Source: Sphingobacterium kitahiroshimense (GTDB taxonomy: Bacteria; Bacteroidota; Bacteroidia; Sphingobacteriales; Sphingobacteriaceae). Taken from it: DNA of 64,000 nucleotides. The stretch covers positions 2,108,001 to 2,172,000 of the forward strand of contig NZ_JAOQNK010000001.1 in assembly GCF_025961315.1 (NCBI RefSeq). The letters are read 5' to 3'. The notes under the pieces were generated by a model that was not told the DNA's origin, ran no database searches, and saw only the letters and a list, made by a program, of their open reading frames with translations. Position numbers and translations under genes: made by a program. Positions 1 through 7,922 of this stretch are shown piece by piece (position 1 is the stretch's first letter; each line of letters begins with the position of its first letter).

Positions 1-543
1 AAATAGCTCATAAACCTCACTTGATGGATTGATTGTTTTTGCAGTTTTTGCAATTTCTGCATATGTACTTTCTACTAAAATTTGATTAGCAATGATATCT
101 TCATAAATCTCATGCTCATCTTGAAACTCATCTTCATCAACCAATAAAAACTCCTTCAAGTAATCATCTAAATCAGGATCAATCTCATCATCTTTACATT
201 CACGTAAGTATAAAAATATATTCAATAGTTCTGTACCGCGATCTATTGTTTCATCTTCGATTTTCTCCCATTCTTCAGACTCCAAATAATCTTCTTCTAA
301 TTTTTGAATATCAATAGAAAAAAAGTTCATCAATAACAGATCGACATATACTTCTCTTAACTCATCAAATAGTGGATAGTCATCAAAAGCTTCATCCAAT
401 AAAGCCAATTTATCGATATATTTTCCATCGGTATCAAAAACATGCTCAACTTTTGTTAAAAATTCTGATTTTGTTTCGATGTTATCTACTCTACCGTAGG
501 TATTAATCCCTGCAGCAACAGCCGCTTTAATATTCGCTTCCAT
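1..543 (-). CDS. Acidic hypothetical protein (3' end outside window)
   Basis: An open frame runs from an ATG at 543-541 to the left edge without a stop, so 181 residues are visible and the C-terminus is missing. The protein starts MEANIKAAVAAGINTYGRVD and is very rich in Asp and Glu, with several acidic runs after residue 60. I see no signal peptide or membrane segment, so it is probably cytosolic. It begins 2 nt after the stop of the dihydroorotase homologue, so the two are very likely co-transcribed. I do not recognise the family and assign no function. The frame is supported by its length and by the operon-like spacing. Confidence 0.8.
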   Translation of the reverse strand, partial: MEANIKAAVAAGINTYGRVDNIETKSEFLTKVEHVFDTDGKYIDKLALLDEAFDDYPLFDELREVYVDLLLMNFFSIDIQKLEEDYLESEEWEKIEDETIDRGTELLNIFLYLRECKDDEIDPDLDDYLKEFLLVDEDEFQDEHEIYEDIIANQILVESTYAEIAKTAKTINPSSEVYELF

Positions 544-545
544 TA

Positions 546-1814
546 TTAAGCATTTTTTATGATTTGACCATTATTGATCACTAATTTAACTTTCCCTTTT
601 AACTCTTTTCCGAACAAAGGACTATTTCTAGATTTGGATCTGTTTGATTCTTGATCAAAAATCCAATTTTCATTCATACTGAATAGCACCAAATTGGCCA
701 CTTCACCCTCTTTTATTTCAGGCAAAGTTAATCCAACTACCCGTCGTGAATTTACAGCTAATTTTTCAACTATCTGTTGTTCGTTTAATCCTGCTTTGAT
801 TAAAAGAGGTAAAACAGTCTGTAAACCAATTATACCATTTTTTGCGATATGAAATTCAACATTTTTAAATTCAATTTCATGCGGAGTATGTTGTGAAACA
901 ACAGCATCAATAACACCATCCTTCAATCCTTTTATTAACGCTTTTGCATCGGATTTGGTACGCAACGGGGGACTTACTTTATAATTACTATCAAAATCAA
1001 CAATTTCATCATCAGTAAAAACCAATTGATGTGCGGCAACATCACAGGTAACCTGAATTCCTTTTGCTTTTGCCTTTTTTATTAAATCTACCGCTTCGGC
1101 TGTACTTATCGTAGTAAAGTGAATAGGTGACTCGGCATATTCAGCTAGATAAAGGTCACGAGAAACCATCAATGACTCTGCAAGATTAGGAATACCTTTC
1201 ATACCTAAATAAGTACTCATCACCCCTTCGTTCATTTTATTACCTCCCGCCATTGAAGCATCTTCTGGATGAGCAATGATTAAGCCTCCAAATCCGCGCG
1301 CATATAATAATGCACGGCTCATTAAACCAGCATGCTGCATACTTTTATTACCATCACTAAAAGCAATGGCACCAGTCTGTTTCATATCATACAACTCAGC
1401 CATTTCATGGCCTTCGCGATTTTTACTCACTGCACCGATCGGTAAAATATCTACCAAATTACCTTTTGCAATATTGACAATTAAAGCAACTTCAGCCCTA
1501 CTTTGGATTGCCGGTTGCGTATTGGGCATCACAGCAACAGCAGTGTACCCTCCAGCGGCGGCAGCTGCCGATCCAGAAGTACTATCTTCTTTGGTTTCCA
1601 AACCTGGCTCACCAAAATTAGCATTTAGGTCAAAGAAACCTATAGAAAGGATATTTCCTGAACCATCGAATATTTCTATATTTTTATCAGCGACTTCAAT
1701 GGAATTTGCAATTTTGGAAATCTTTCCTTTTTCAATGAATACATCAACCACCTGTTGATCAAATTCATTTCCCGGCAAAACCACTTTGACAGAAGTAATT
1801 AATACGCTTTTCAT
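546..1814 (-). CDS. Dihydroorotase-like amidohydrolase, probably non-catalytic (PyrC' type)
   Basis: This 422-residue protein has the layout of class I dihydroorotase/allantoinase: an N-terminal composite beta domain, a TIM-barrel with GGYTAVAVMPNTQP (about 89-102), VSPPLRTKSD, and a C-terminal strand region. Real dihydroorotases bind two zinc ions through DxHxHxREPG. Here the motif is D62-L-N64-A-N66-F-G-E-P-G, so both histidines and the substrate-binding Arg are gone. The catalytic Asp of the usual TDHAPH motif is Gln308 (SQHTPH). Those changes argue against dihydroorotase activity. In other bacteria such PyrC' proteins serve as structural partners of aspartate transcarbamoylase (PyrB). That role is inference here, because no pyrB is in the window. 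A TAACTTTG promoter core lies at 1988-1995. Confidence 0.9.
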   Translation of the reverse strand: MKSVLITSVKVVLPGNEFDQQVVDVFIEKGKISKIANSIEVADKNIEIFDGSGNILSIGFFDLNANFGEPGLETKEDSTSGSAAAAAGGYTAVAVMPNTQPAIQSRAEVALIVNIAKGNLVDILPIGAVSKNREGHEMAELYDMKQTGAIAFSDGNKSMQHAGLMSRALLYARGFGGLIIAHPEDASMAGGNKMNEGVMSTYLGMKGIPNLAESLMVSRDLYLAEYAESPIHFTTISTAEAVDLIKKAKAKGIQVTCDVAAHQLVFTDDEIVDFDSNYKVSPPLRTKSDAKALIKGLKDGVIDAVVSQHTPHEIEFKNVEFHIAKNGIIGLQTVLPLLIKAGLNEQQIVEKLAVNSRRVVGLTLPEIKEGEVANLVLFSMNENWIFDQESNRSKSRNSPLFGKELKGKVKLVINNGQIIKNA

Positions 1815-1978
1815 ATGCTTAAGAAGTTGAAATTTATTGGATTTGAATAGTAAGTACGCGCAGTTTTAAAGCACACTAATACTCTTTCCTTAGTAGAATT
1901 CAATAAAAATAGCGAGTTTTCTCTTTGAAAATTAGAGGAAGGATTATTTTTAATACGTGTAGCTTTAGACTGCTTCAT
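1811..1978 (-). CDS. Possible 55-residue small ORF in the leader of the dihydroorotase homologue
   Basis: An ATG at 1978 opens a 55-codon frame (starting MKQSKATRIKNNPSSNFQRE) whose TGA overlaps the ATG of the next gene as ATGA. That spacing is typical of translational coupling. The promoter-like TAACTTTG at 1988-1995 would place transcription start only a few bases before this ATG. The peptide is basic and Asn/Ser-rich, has no signal or membrane segment, and belongs to no family I recognise. The frame may be chance, in which case the stretch is just a leader of about 165 nt. Confidence 0.3.
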   Translation of the reverse strand: MKQSKATRIKNNPSSNFQRENSLFLLNSTKERVLVCFKTARTYYSNPINFNFLSI

Positions 1979-1987
1979 TTCAAAAAA

Positions 1988-1995
1988 CAAAGTTA
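1988..1995 (-). promoter_or_regulatory. Candidate promoter core (TAACTTTG) for the dihydroorotase operon
   Basis: On the minus strand the sequence reads TAACTTTG, matching the Bacteroidota -7 consensus TAnnTTTG. It is the only good match I found between 1815 and 2048. No clear -33 element is visible upstream. Confidence 0.45.
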
Positions 1996-2048
1996 CAAAA
2001 TACTATCGATTCTCCATTGAATTTTAGAAAATATTCACATAGCTATCG

Positions 2049-2612
2049 CTATTCTGTTCCCCACTGATAATGATTAAAATTAAAACCAGCTAGACTCAAC
2101 ACCCGATCCACGACTGTACCTGCCAATTCATCAAAAGTTTTTGGCAAACTGTAAAACGACGGTGATGCCGGGCAGATAATACCACCTGCATCAGTAACAA
2201 CTTTCATATTTTGAATATGAATATGACTTAAAGGTGTTTCTCTAGTTACTAAAATTAATTTTCTACGTTCTTTCAATATGACATCAGCTGCCCTTGTTGT
2301 TAAATCAGAAGAGATACCATGCGCGATACGTGCTAAAGTCCCCATTGAACAAGGACAGATAATCATCGTGTCAAATCGTGCAGATCCCGAAGCAAATGGC
2401 GCAAAAAAATCATTTTTACTGTAAAACTGGAAAGGGAATTGTTCATAATCTTTATTTTGCAACTCCTCCTGCCACACAACTTTGGCATTGTCAGACATTA
2501 CTACTCCCACTTCACTGATCTGATCTTTTAATTCCATCAGTCGATTTAGCAGAACCTTAGCATAGATGGAACCACTTGCTCCTGTTATTGCTACTACAAT
2601 TTTTCTAGACAT
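2049..2612 (-). CDS. ubiX: UbiX family flavin prenyltransferase
   Basis: The 187-residue protein starts MSRKIVVAITGASGSIYAKV, the nucleotide-binding GASG loop of UbiX/Pad1. It continues with MIICPCSMGTLARIAHG (about 103-119) and LVTRETPLSHIHIQNM (about 140-155), the family's FMN and phosphate-binding segments. The C-terminal P-x-FY-x-LPKTFDELAGTVVDRVLSLAG also fits. UbiX joins a dimethylallyl group to FMN to make the prenylated cofactor used by UbiD-type decarboxylases. Length is normal. No ubiD lies in the window, so the partner is unknown. AAAGGAAA just before the ATG could serve as a ribosome site. A hairpin with a T-run lies about 25 nt upstream in the same direction. Confidence 0.92.
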   Translation of the reverse strand: MSRKIVVAITGASGSIYAKVLLNRLMELKDQISEVGVVMSDNAKVVWQEELQNKDYEQFPFQFYSKNDFFAPFASGSARFDTMIICPCSMGTLARIAHGISSDLTTRAADVILKERRKLILVTRETPLSHIHIQNMKVVTDAGGIICPASPSFYSLPKTFDELAGTVVDRVLSLAGFNFNHYQWGTE

Positions 2613-2636
2613 AATTTCCTTTTAATAAACAAAGCT

Positions 2637-2706
2637 ATAAAAAAGGGTCGAATAAGGAATATTCGACCCTACATCTACCTATGAAAAACAAACCCTTGGG
2701 ATGGGC
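2637..2706 (-). ncRNA. Candidate short RNA or attenuated leader upstream of ubiX
   Basis: TATATTTG (minus strand, 2719-2712) fits the -7 consensus, with a TTTA about 18 bp upstream as a possible -33 element. A start five to eight bases downstream and an end in the T-run near 2637 give an RNA of about 65-70 nt. It carries CCC and GGG tracts before the terminator stem. I do not recognise an Rfam family. It may be a stand-alone small RNA or a terminated ubiX leader. Confidence 0.4.
2638..2670 (-). terminator. Hairpin plus T-run upstream of ubiX (terminator or attenuator)
   Basis: A perfect 11-bp stem (AGGGTCGAATA/TATTCGACCCT, 5-nt loop) spans 2644-2670 and is followed on the minus strand by a run of six T. 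No minus-strand protein gene ends before it. It must therefore end a short RNA starting near 2705, or act as an attenuator in the ubiX leader. Confidence 0.7.
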
Positions 2707-2969
2707 GTATACAAATATACCATAAGTGTGAATATTTTAAAGGATTTTTTAAAAAAAAGAATAATTGTTACAACTATATTCCTAAAAATAGTTAAAAACA
2801 CCTTATTTATTACCTAAAAGCCTGATAAATTAAAACTTAACAAGGTTATCTACATGCACAACCAATGATTATTAATAAAAAATAATCTGTACATTTCTTT
2901 TATAAATTCAGATTTTCATCACATTTTTTTTCTATTTTAGTTACCGTTAAGATCGTATAATACTAGAAA

Positions 2970-3623
2970 ATGAGTTTAAGTATATTAGAACAATACATCG
3001 AATCTGGAAATAGTAGAGATTTAGATTTGCTTTTAACAAGCAACCCAGCCTTAATCTTAGAAGAAACAAGTCACGGCATTTCGCCTTTATTACTAGCTTG
3101 CTATTTTCATAAACCTCAAATCATCCGCGTTCTTCTTCAGCACAATCAAGGCTTAAATATTCATGAAGCAGTGGCTGCCGGCTTGGATAATTATATTGAA
3201 GCGATGATTAAACAGTTACCTTCAGTGGTTAATGAGGTCTCCACACATGGTTATTCTGCCCTCGCTTTAGCGACCCATTTTAATAAAGAAGATGTTGTTC
3301 GTCTATTACTTGCACATAAAGCCAATCCTGATATCCCTACCCAAAATGAGGAACATCTCTACCCGCTTCACATTGCTCTTCTAAATAAAAACACGGCAAT
3401 TACAAAGCTACTTATTGAAGCTGGAGCAAATGTTAACAACAGACAGCAAACAGGTCTTACCCCATTGCATTTAGCAGCACAACAAGGAAATATTGAAATT
3501 ATCGTTTTACTCCTTGAACATGGAGCTATTATTGAATTAAAGAACTCCAATAACAAAACAGCATCAGATCTCGCTGCCTCAAAAGGCTACAGTGATATTG
3601 CAACAATACTTAAGGATATGTAA
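2970..3623 (+). CDS. Ankyrin repeat protein
   Basis: The 217-residue protein is built almost entirely of ankyrin repeats, at least five. The clearest are GYSALALATHFNKEDVVRLL (about 93-112), LYPLHIALLNKNTAITKLL (about 130-148) and GLTPLHLAAQQGNIEIIVLL (about 161-180). There is no signal peptide, membrane segment or enzymatic domain, so it is probably a cytosolic protein-binding scaffold with an unknown partner. It is a single-gene unit, transcribed towards the DUF2851 gene, whose stop lies one base away. The 357-bp gap before it holds the minus-strand hairpin described above; I saw no clear plus-strand promoter match there. Confidence 0.88.
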   Translation: MSLSILEQYIESGNSRDLDLLLTSNPALILEETSHGISPLLLACYFHKPQIIRVLLQHNQGLNIHEAVAAGLDNYIEAMIKQLPSVVNEVSTHGYSALALATHFNKEDVVRLLLAHKANPDIPTQNEEHLYPLHIALLNKNTAITKLLIEAGANVNNRQQTGLTPLHLAAQQGNIEIIVLLLEHGAIIELKNSNNKTASDLAASKGYSDIATILKDM

Positions 3624-3624
3624 A

Positions 3625-4905
3625 CTAACGCCGGAGCAATTCTAAGCCAATCCCACAACGTAAGCATTGTTTTGAATCGCAATACTTCCTTTTTATATGC
3701 AACAAACCTTGTGAATGTGCCGCATGCCACGCATTAACCCCTATATCTTCAAATTTTTGAATAATATTATTTCTTTCAGTTGGTAATTCTTCTAGCCATC
3801 GCATTGCCTTTTCTTTCAAATCTTCCAGCTTAAAGTAAGCCCCATAAGAAAATGTTAATGCAATAAATGCATTAATAATCAAGCTATTTTGACTCATTTC
3901 ACTTAAACTATGATCACTAGTCGCTAAGGATTGCTTCGCAAAACTAAAATGAGTCTTCCAGTAATGAGTAACCCTTATATTATTAAGTAGCGATCTAAAT
4001 TCACTTAAATTTTCAATCGCTAAGATTCCTTGTAGACGAACACTTTCATTTTGTAACAAACTGGCTAATTGAGCTATTCGAATAGTGGGAAAATTGTGAG
4101 GTCGCATCCGTGAAAAAAGCAGTGGAAAATGAGTTTCTTTTAAGGAATAGGCTTTTTTAAGATAAATATATTCCTTCTGTAATTGTAGAGGATATGCTTC
4201 GTCAAAAGTAGAATTTAAAAAACCCGCCTGACCAAAAATCATAGCTTCCAATTTACTGATATCTGTCCTATATTTCAGCAATAATAAATTTGACAATTGC
4301 TCGCCTAAAGCCTGAAAAGCGTCTGCATTTACTTTAAATCCGAAACTTCGAAACAGCCATATAAAAAATATTTTCTCCCAATCTCCATCAAATTTTTGTA
4401 GTAATTCAAGTATCAATCTTGACTTATCTTCCATTCTTTCTACTGCCATACGCTCTACCCAGCTCTCCACTTTAAAACTATCTAAATGAAGTATCTGACT
4501 TTCACATGGAATCCAACGTTGCCCATCCATTAAACGCTGATATTGCTTCAGTAATTCTTCAGAAACATAATCCGACAGTCTGAGTGTTGGCACAAGGGAG
4601 CCATCTTCATGAATCACTTCTTGATCATGATCCCACACAACATGTAAAATTACATTTGCATATTTTGCATCTTTTTGATGTCCATGTAGAAACCAATCAG
4701 ATGATCTGACATGAATCTCCACATTACCTGTCCACAACTCACTTCCGATACGGATTTTTGAAAACAAGAAATCTGGTCCCGCATTGTCATTATGTTCACC
4801 TACATGTAAAACTTGGATGGATTCGCCATTAACGGTTTTTAATTGATCTGTGTGATACAGACGCAACCTCCATATGAATTGCAAAAGATCTTCAGGAATA
4901 GCCAT
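3625..4905 (-). CDS. DUF2851 family protein
   Basis: This 426-residue protein starts MAIPEDLLQFIWRLRLYHTD and carries the family's conserved N-terminal region: GEHNDNAGPDFLFSKIRIG and GNVEIHVRSSDWFLHGH (about 37-77). DUF2851 is a conserved Bacteroidota family of unknown function. The N-terminal GPDF...GNVEIHxxSSDW pattern resembles nuclease-like folds, but that is only an impression. The C-terminus has a Cys cluster (CDSKQCLRCG) that could bind a metal ion. No signal peptide is present. It is followed on the same strand, 29 bp upstream, by ribD and may share its transcript. Confidence 0.87.
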   Translation of the reverse strand: MAIPEDLLQFIWRLRLYHTDQLKTVNGESIQVLHVGEHNDNAGPDFLFSKIRIGSELWTGNVEIHVRSSDWFLHGHQKDAKYANVILHVVWDHDQEVIHEDGSLVPTLRLSDYVSEELLKQYQRLMDGQRWIPCESQILHLDSFKVESWVERMAVERMEDKSRLILELLQKFDGDWEKIFFIWLFRSFGFKVNADAFQALGEQLSNLLLLKYRTDISKLEAMIFGQAGFLNSTFDEAYPLQLQKEYIYLKKAYSLKETHFPLLFSRMRPHNFPTIRIAQLASLLQNESVRLQGILAIENLSEFRSLLNNIRVTHYWKTHFSFAKQSLATSDHSLSEMSQNSLIINAFIALTFSYGAYFKLEDLKEKAMRWLEELPTERNNIIQKFEDIGVNAWHAAHSQGLLHIKRKYCDSKQCLRCGIGLELLRR

Positions 4906-4934
4906 AACCTAAAGATAATCAAATAATTTAAAGT

Positions 4935-5975
4935 TTATATATTTACGATAATTTCCAATTGATCATCCGAAATTTTCATAATTTCTTTCAATTCACCTTT
5001 TACCTGCGGGGCGTTTATCCCGCCATCCAAAGTACGTTTACTTTTAAAAACCCTAGCCTCATCCCACAAATTAGCTTCAATAAATAGGGATAATGTCTTT
5101 GCTCCACCCTCAATAATAATAGATTGCACATCCATTAAATACAATTGATACAAAATATTTTGAGGAAGATACCAATCATAATTTTCCAATTCGATATACT
5201 TATTATGACCAGACCATTCCGTCTTCACAGCATTAAAAATAATGGTTTCAGCTTCATCGTTAAAAATAGCAGCTTCAGCGGGAACAGAAAGTAATTTATC
5301 TATCAATATACGTTTCGGATTTTTTCCATTCCACTCGCGTACGGTCAAGCTAGGATTATCAACCAATGCAGTTTTAGCGCCCACTAAAATTGCATCTTCC
5401 TCAGCTCGCCATTTATGAACCAACTGCTTACTCGCCCCATTACTAATCCACACTTGCTCCCCTTCTTTTCCAAGATATCCGTCTGCACTTTCTGCCCATT
5501 TGAGAATAACATAAGGGCGATTTTTTTGAACACGTGTCAAAAATCTGCGATTTAACCACAAAGCCTCCTGTTCTAATAGTCCGATCTCAATAGCTATTCC
5601 TGCATTTTTTAAAATCTCTGCACCCTTACCGTTCACTTTTGCGAATGGATCTAAACATGCTATATATACTTTTTTAGGCTTGTATCTCGCAATAAGATTT
5701 GCACATGGTGGTGTCTTACCATAATGTGCACAAGGTTCAAGACTAACATAAAAAATTGACTGTCTTAATTTAGCTGCGGCATCATCCCCAAAATGGTCCA
5801 ATACTTGCTGAATAGCATTAACTTCGGCATGAGCTCCACCATAAGGTGATGTAAATCCTTCTCCAATAATTTGATCATCACAAACAATAACGGCACCCAC
5901 CATTGGATTAGGACTTGTAGTACCTGCTCCCAAAGCGGCCAGTTCCAGGCATCTACGCATGTAGCTTTCTTGCAT
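4935..5975 (-). CDS. ribD: Bifunctional riboflavin deaminase/reductase RibD
   Basis: RibD performs the second and third steps of riboflavin synthesis: deamination of the pyrimidine ring, then NADPH-dependent reduction of the ribosyl side chain. The N-terminal deaminase domain shows the zinc motifs GGAHAEVNAI and SLEPCAHYGKTPPC. The reductase domain starts near VILKWAESADGYLGK and includes IIIEGGAKTL. An upstream ATG at 5996 is possible, but a TACTTTTG promoter core lies at 5992-5985, inside that extension. The ATG at 5975 (MQESYMRRCLELAALG) matches the usual family start, so I chose it. Length of 346 residues is normal. No other rib genes are nearby. Confidence 0.93.
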   Translation of the reverse strand: MQESYMRRCLELAALGAGTTSPNPMVGAVIVCDDQIIGEGFTSPYGGAHAEVNAIQQVLDHFGDDAAAKLRQSIFYVSLEPCAHYGKTPPCANLIARYKPKKVYIACLDPFAKVNGKGAEILKNAGIAIEIGLLEQEALWLNRRFLTRVQKNRPYVILKWAESADGYLGKEGEQVWISNGASKQLVHKWRAEEDAILVGAKTALVDNPSLTVREWNGKNPKRILIDKLLSVPAEAAIFNDEAETIIFNAVKTEWSGHNKYIELENYDWYLPQNILYQLYLMDVQSIIIEGGAKTLSLFIEANLWDEARVFKSKRTLDGGINAPQVKGELKEIMKISDDQLEIIVNI

Positions 5976-5984
5976 ATTCATATA

Positions 5985-5992
5985 CAAAAGTA
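5985..5992 (-). promoter_or_regulatory. ribD: Candidate ribD promoter core (TACTTTTG)
   Basis: The minus strand reads TACTTTTG, an exact TAnnTTTG match, ending 9 nt before the chosen ribD ATG. It would give a very short leader and makes the upstream in-frame ATG unlikely as the start. Confidence 0.5.
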
Positions 5993-6172
5993 TCAAAACA
6001 ATACTATAACTTAAAATACGAGCAATATTGTAAATTTAGACTATCCAATAGTTCTGAATACTAGAGGAGAGATTCATCTTGTTTAATAAGGTAAGTTCCA
6101 ATAAAAATGACTTCAACAAATAAATTGTTTAATATCTGAGGCAATAATAATTGTAAATAAAACAAATTTATC

Positions 6173-6180
6173 TAAGTTTG
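6173..6180 (+). promoter_or_regulatory. Candidate prmC promoter core (TAAGTTTG)
   Basis: TAAGTTTG matches the consensus exactly and ends four bases before the prmC ATG. If used, the mRNA would be essentially leaderless. No strong -33 element was seen, so a different promoter may drive the gene. Confidence 0.35.
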
Positions 6181-6184
6181 ACCA

Positions 6185-7039
6185 ATGGAAAAATTACAAA
6201 CCTACGACAGCTTATTCCAAAAAGATCTAGCTAAATTTTATGACGCAGAAGAAATCAAAAACATCTTCTATATAGTTATTGAAGATGTTTTAGGACTTTC
6301 CAAGATGCAGTACAGTGTGAACAAAGAACTGGCATTATCAGAAGAACAAAGCAGTCGGATTTCAAATATTTTAAAAGATCTGCTGAAACAGAAACCTATA
6401 CAACACATCTTAAAAAAAGCTGATTTTTTTGGAGAAGTTTTTGAAGTCAATCCTTTTGTTCTAATTCCGCGGTCAGAGACAGAGGAATTAGTTGATCTGA
6501 TCATCCGCAATCATCGGGATCAGCTACCGTTACGTATTATCGATATTGGAACCGGATCCGGTTGCATACCGATTTCACTTAAAAAGCATTTGCCGGAAGC
6601 CCATATTTCAGCATTGGATATTTCTAAAGAAGCTATTGCCACAGCCAGACGCAACGCACTCCGTTTAGATGCGCCAATAAATTTTGTGAATGCAGATATC
6701 CTAGAATGGGAATATATCTTTCAATCCCAGCAATATGATATTATCGTCAGTAATCCTCCCTATATTACACCAAAAGAAAAAGAGGAAATGCATCCAAATG
6801 TATTAGAATTCGAGCCGCATTTAGCTCTTTTTGTGGAAGAAACTGCTCCTTTATTATTTTATGAGACTATAGCTTCTTTTGCGCTGAAGCATTTAACAGC
6901 TGAAGGTGACTTATATTTTGAAATTAATCAGTATTATGGGGATGAAACAGTCGATATGTTACAAAAAAAGGGGTTTAAAACAGTGATATTACATCATGAT
7001 ATGCAACAAAATCCAAGGATGATACATGCTAAAAAATAA
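6185..7039 (+). CDS. prmC: Release factor glutamine methyltransferase PrmC (HemK)
   Basis: PrmC methylates the Gln of the GGQ motif in peptide-chain release factors, using S-adenosylmethionine. The 284-residue protein has the helical N-terminal domain (about 1-90). The Rossmann methyltransferase domain follows, with IDIGTGSGCIPISL (about 119-132) for cofactor binding and IVSNPPYITPKEKEEM (about 185-200) for binding the substrate Gln. Length is normal. It is a single-gene unit divergent from ribD. It is followed by a tRNA-Lys with its own promoter. Confidence 0.95.
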   Translation: MEKLQTYDSLFQKDLAKFYDAEEIKNIFYIVIEDVLGLSKMQYSVNKELALSEEQSSRISNILKDLLKQKPIQHILKKADFFGEVFEVNPFVLIPRSETEELVDLIIRNHRDQLPLRIIDIGTGSGCIPISLKKHLPEAHISALDISKEAIATARRNALRLDAPINFVNADILEWEYIFQSQQYDIIVSNPPYITPKEKEEMHPNVLEFEPHLALFVEETAPLLFYETIASFALKHLTAEGDLYFEINQYYGDETVDMLQKKGFKTVILHHDMQQNPRMIHAKK

Positions 7040-7108
7040 GGTGATAAAAATTTAATTATTTCATTACCAAATAGTAACAAAATAATTTAAGAATATTTAA
7101 CTTAAAAG

Positions 7109-7139
7109 TTGGCACATATCGTCTTTTTTTCTACCTTTG
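7109..7139 (+). promoter_or_regulatory. Promoter of tRNA-Lys copy 1
   Basis: TTGG at 7109-7112 and TACCTTTG at 7132-7139, spaced by 19 bp, fit the Bacteroidota sigma-A consensus. The same layout precedes the other two tRNA-Lys copies. Confidence 0.75.
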
Positions 7140-7177
7140 CATCACTTTCAAAAACGAAATTTCTTCAAAAAAGAAAG

Positions 7178-7253
7178 GATTCCGTAGCTCAGCTGGTAGA
7201 GCAATACACTTTTAATGTATGGGTCCTGGGTTCGAATCCCAGCGGGATCACCA
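7178..7253 (+). tRNA. tRNA-Lys (TTT), copy 1, CCA encoded
   Basis: A full cloverleaf can be drawn: acceptor GATTCCG/CGGGATC, D-stem GCTC/GAGC, anticodon stem ATACA/TGTAT with loop CTTTTAA (anticodon TTT), and T-arm CTGGG-TTCGAAT-CCCAG. The discriminator is A at 7250, followed by an encoded CCA. The mature 73 bases are identical to those of the copies at 11323 and 31843. Confidence 0.97.
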
Positions 7254-7282
7254 AAAGCTTCACAGAAATGTGAAGCTTTTTT
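7253..7282 (+). terminator. Terminator of tRNA-Lys copy 1
   Basis: A 12-bp stem (AAAAGCTTCACA/TGTGAAGCTTTT, loop GAAA) followed by T residues. Almost the same hairpin follows the other two copies. Confidence 0.85.
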
Positions 7283-7457
7283 GTTATTACTGGATTTCAA
7301 TAGCACCATTCGGATAGATACCATGTACTGGATGTTAAAGATATTATACGATAATTGTAAAACTGCTCCAATTGCATTTCTACCATTGAGAATTTACAAC
7401 AAATTACCAACAACTTTTCCCTAGATAAAACCCCACATTATACTGTATCTAAAATAT

Positions 7458-7823
7458 TCAGTCCTGTATTGCCTCAGCTTTATGTTTTTCACCCCACTTT
7501 CCAAGTTCTTCAATAATAAGTTTCAATTCATTTCCGATTGAAGTTAATTCATATTCAACGCGCGGAGGGACTTCAGCGTATACCGTTCGTTTCACAATTT
7601 TATTTTCCTCCAACTTACGTAGTTGTAAGGTCAGCATACGCTCGGTAATGTTTGGTAAACATTTTTTCAATTCTCCAAATCGGTGTTTTCCGTTAATTAG
7701 ATAGCAGCAGATCGCCAGCGACCACTGACCGCCAATTATGTTAGAAGCATAAACCTCCAAACATTCATTGGCTAAAGCCTGCTTATTTGCAAAGTTTGTT
7801 GAAGTTTCTTTTATTTTTGTCAT
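7458..7823 (-). CDS. HxlR family winged-helix transcriptional regulator
   Basis: This 121-residue protein has the compact HxlR layout: GGQWSLAICCYLINGKHRFGELKKCLPNITERMLTLQLRKLEENKIVKRTVYAEVPPRVEYELT (about 32-94), i.e. a winged helix ending in the family's P-x-VEYELT wing. HxlR regulators are dimeric DNA-binding proteins that often sense electrophiles, redox state or small ligands. It is divergent from a flavodoxin-fold reductase about 100 bp away, a very common pairing in which the regulator controls the reductase. Operator sites were not identified. Confidence 0.93.
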   Translation of the reverse strand: MTKIKETSTNFANKQALANECLEVYASNIIGGQWSLAICCYLINGKHRFGELKKCLPNITERMLTLQLRKLEENKIVKRTVYAEVPPRVEYELTSIGNELKLIIEELGKWGEKHKAEAIQD

Positions 7824-7887
7824 TACTTACTTTTTTTATAGTATCCCACAATTAGCATCTAACCTACAAAATTTATGCTTCATCAAT

Positions 7888-7895
7888 TACTTTTG
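7888..7895 (+). promoter_or_regulatory. Candidate promoter core (TACTTTTG) for the flavodoxin-fold reductase
   Basis: An exact TAnnTTTG match lies 27 bp before the TTG at 7923 and inside any frame that starts at the upstream ATG (7875). It supports the TTG start. Confidence 0.4.
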
Positions 7896-7922
7896 TATGA
7901 GAATTTTAAAATTAAAAGACAT

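Noticed and set aside
1276..1758. 160-codon plus-strand frame opposite the dihydroorotase homologue
   Set aside because: It is antisense to a well-supported gene, and its translation (Pro-, Ala- and Ile-rich) resembles no family.
7215..7424. 69-codon frame after prmC
   Set aside because: It starts inside tRNA-Lys copy 1 and runs through its terminator.
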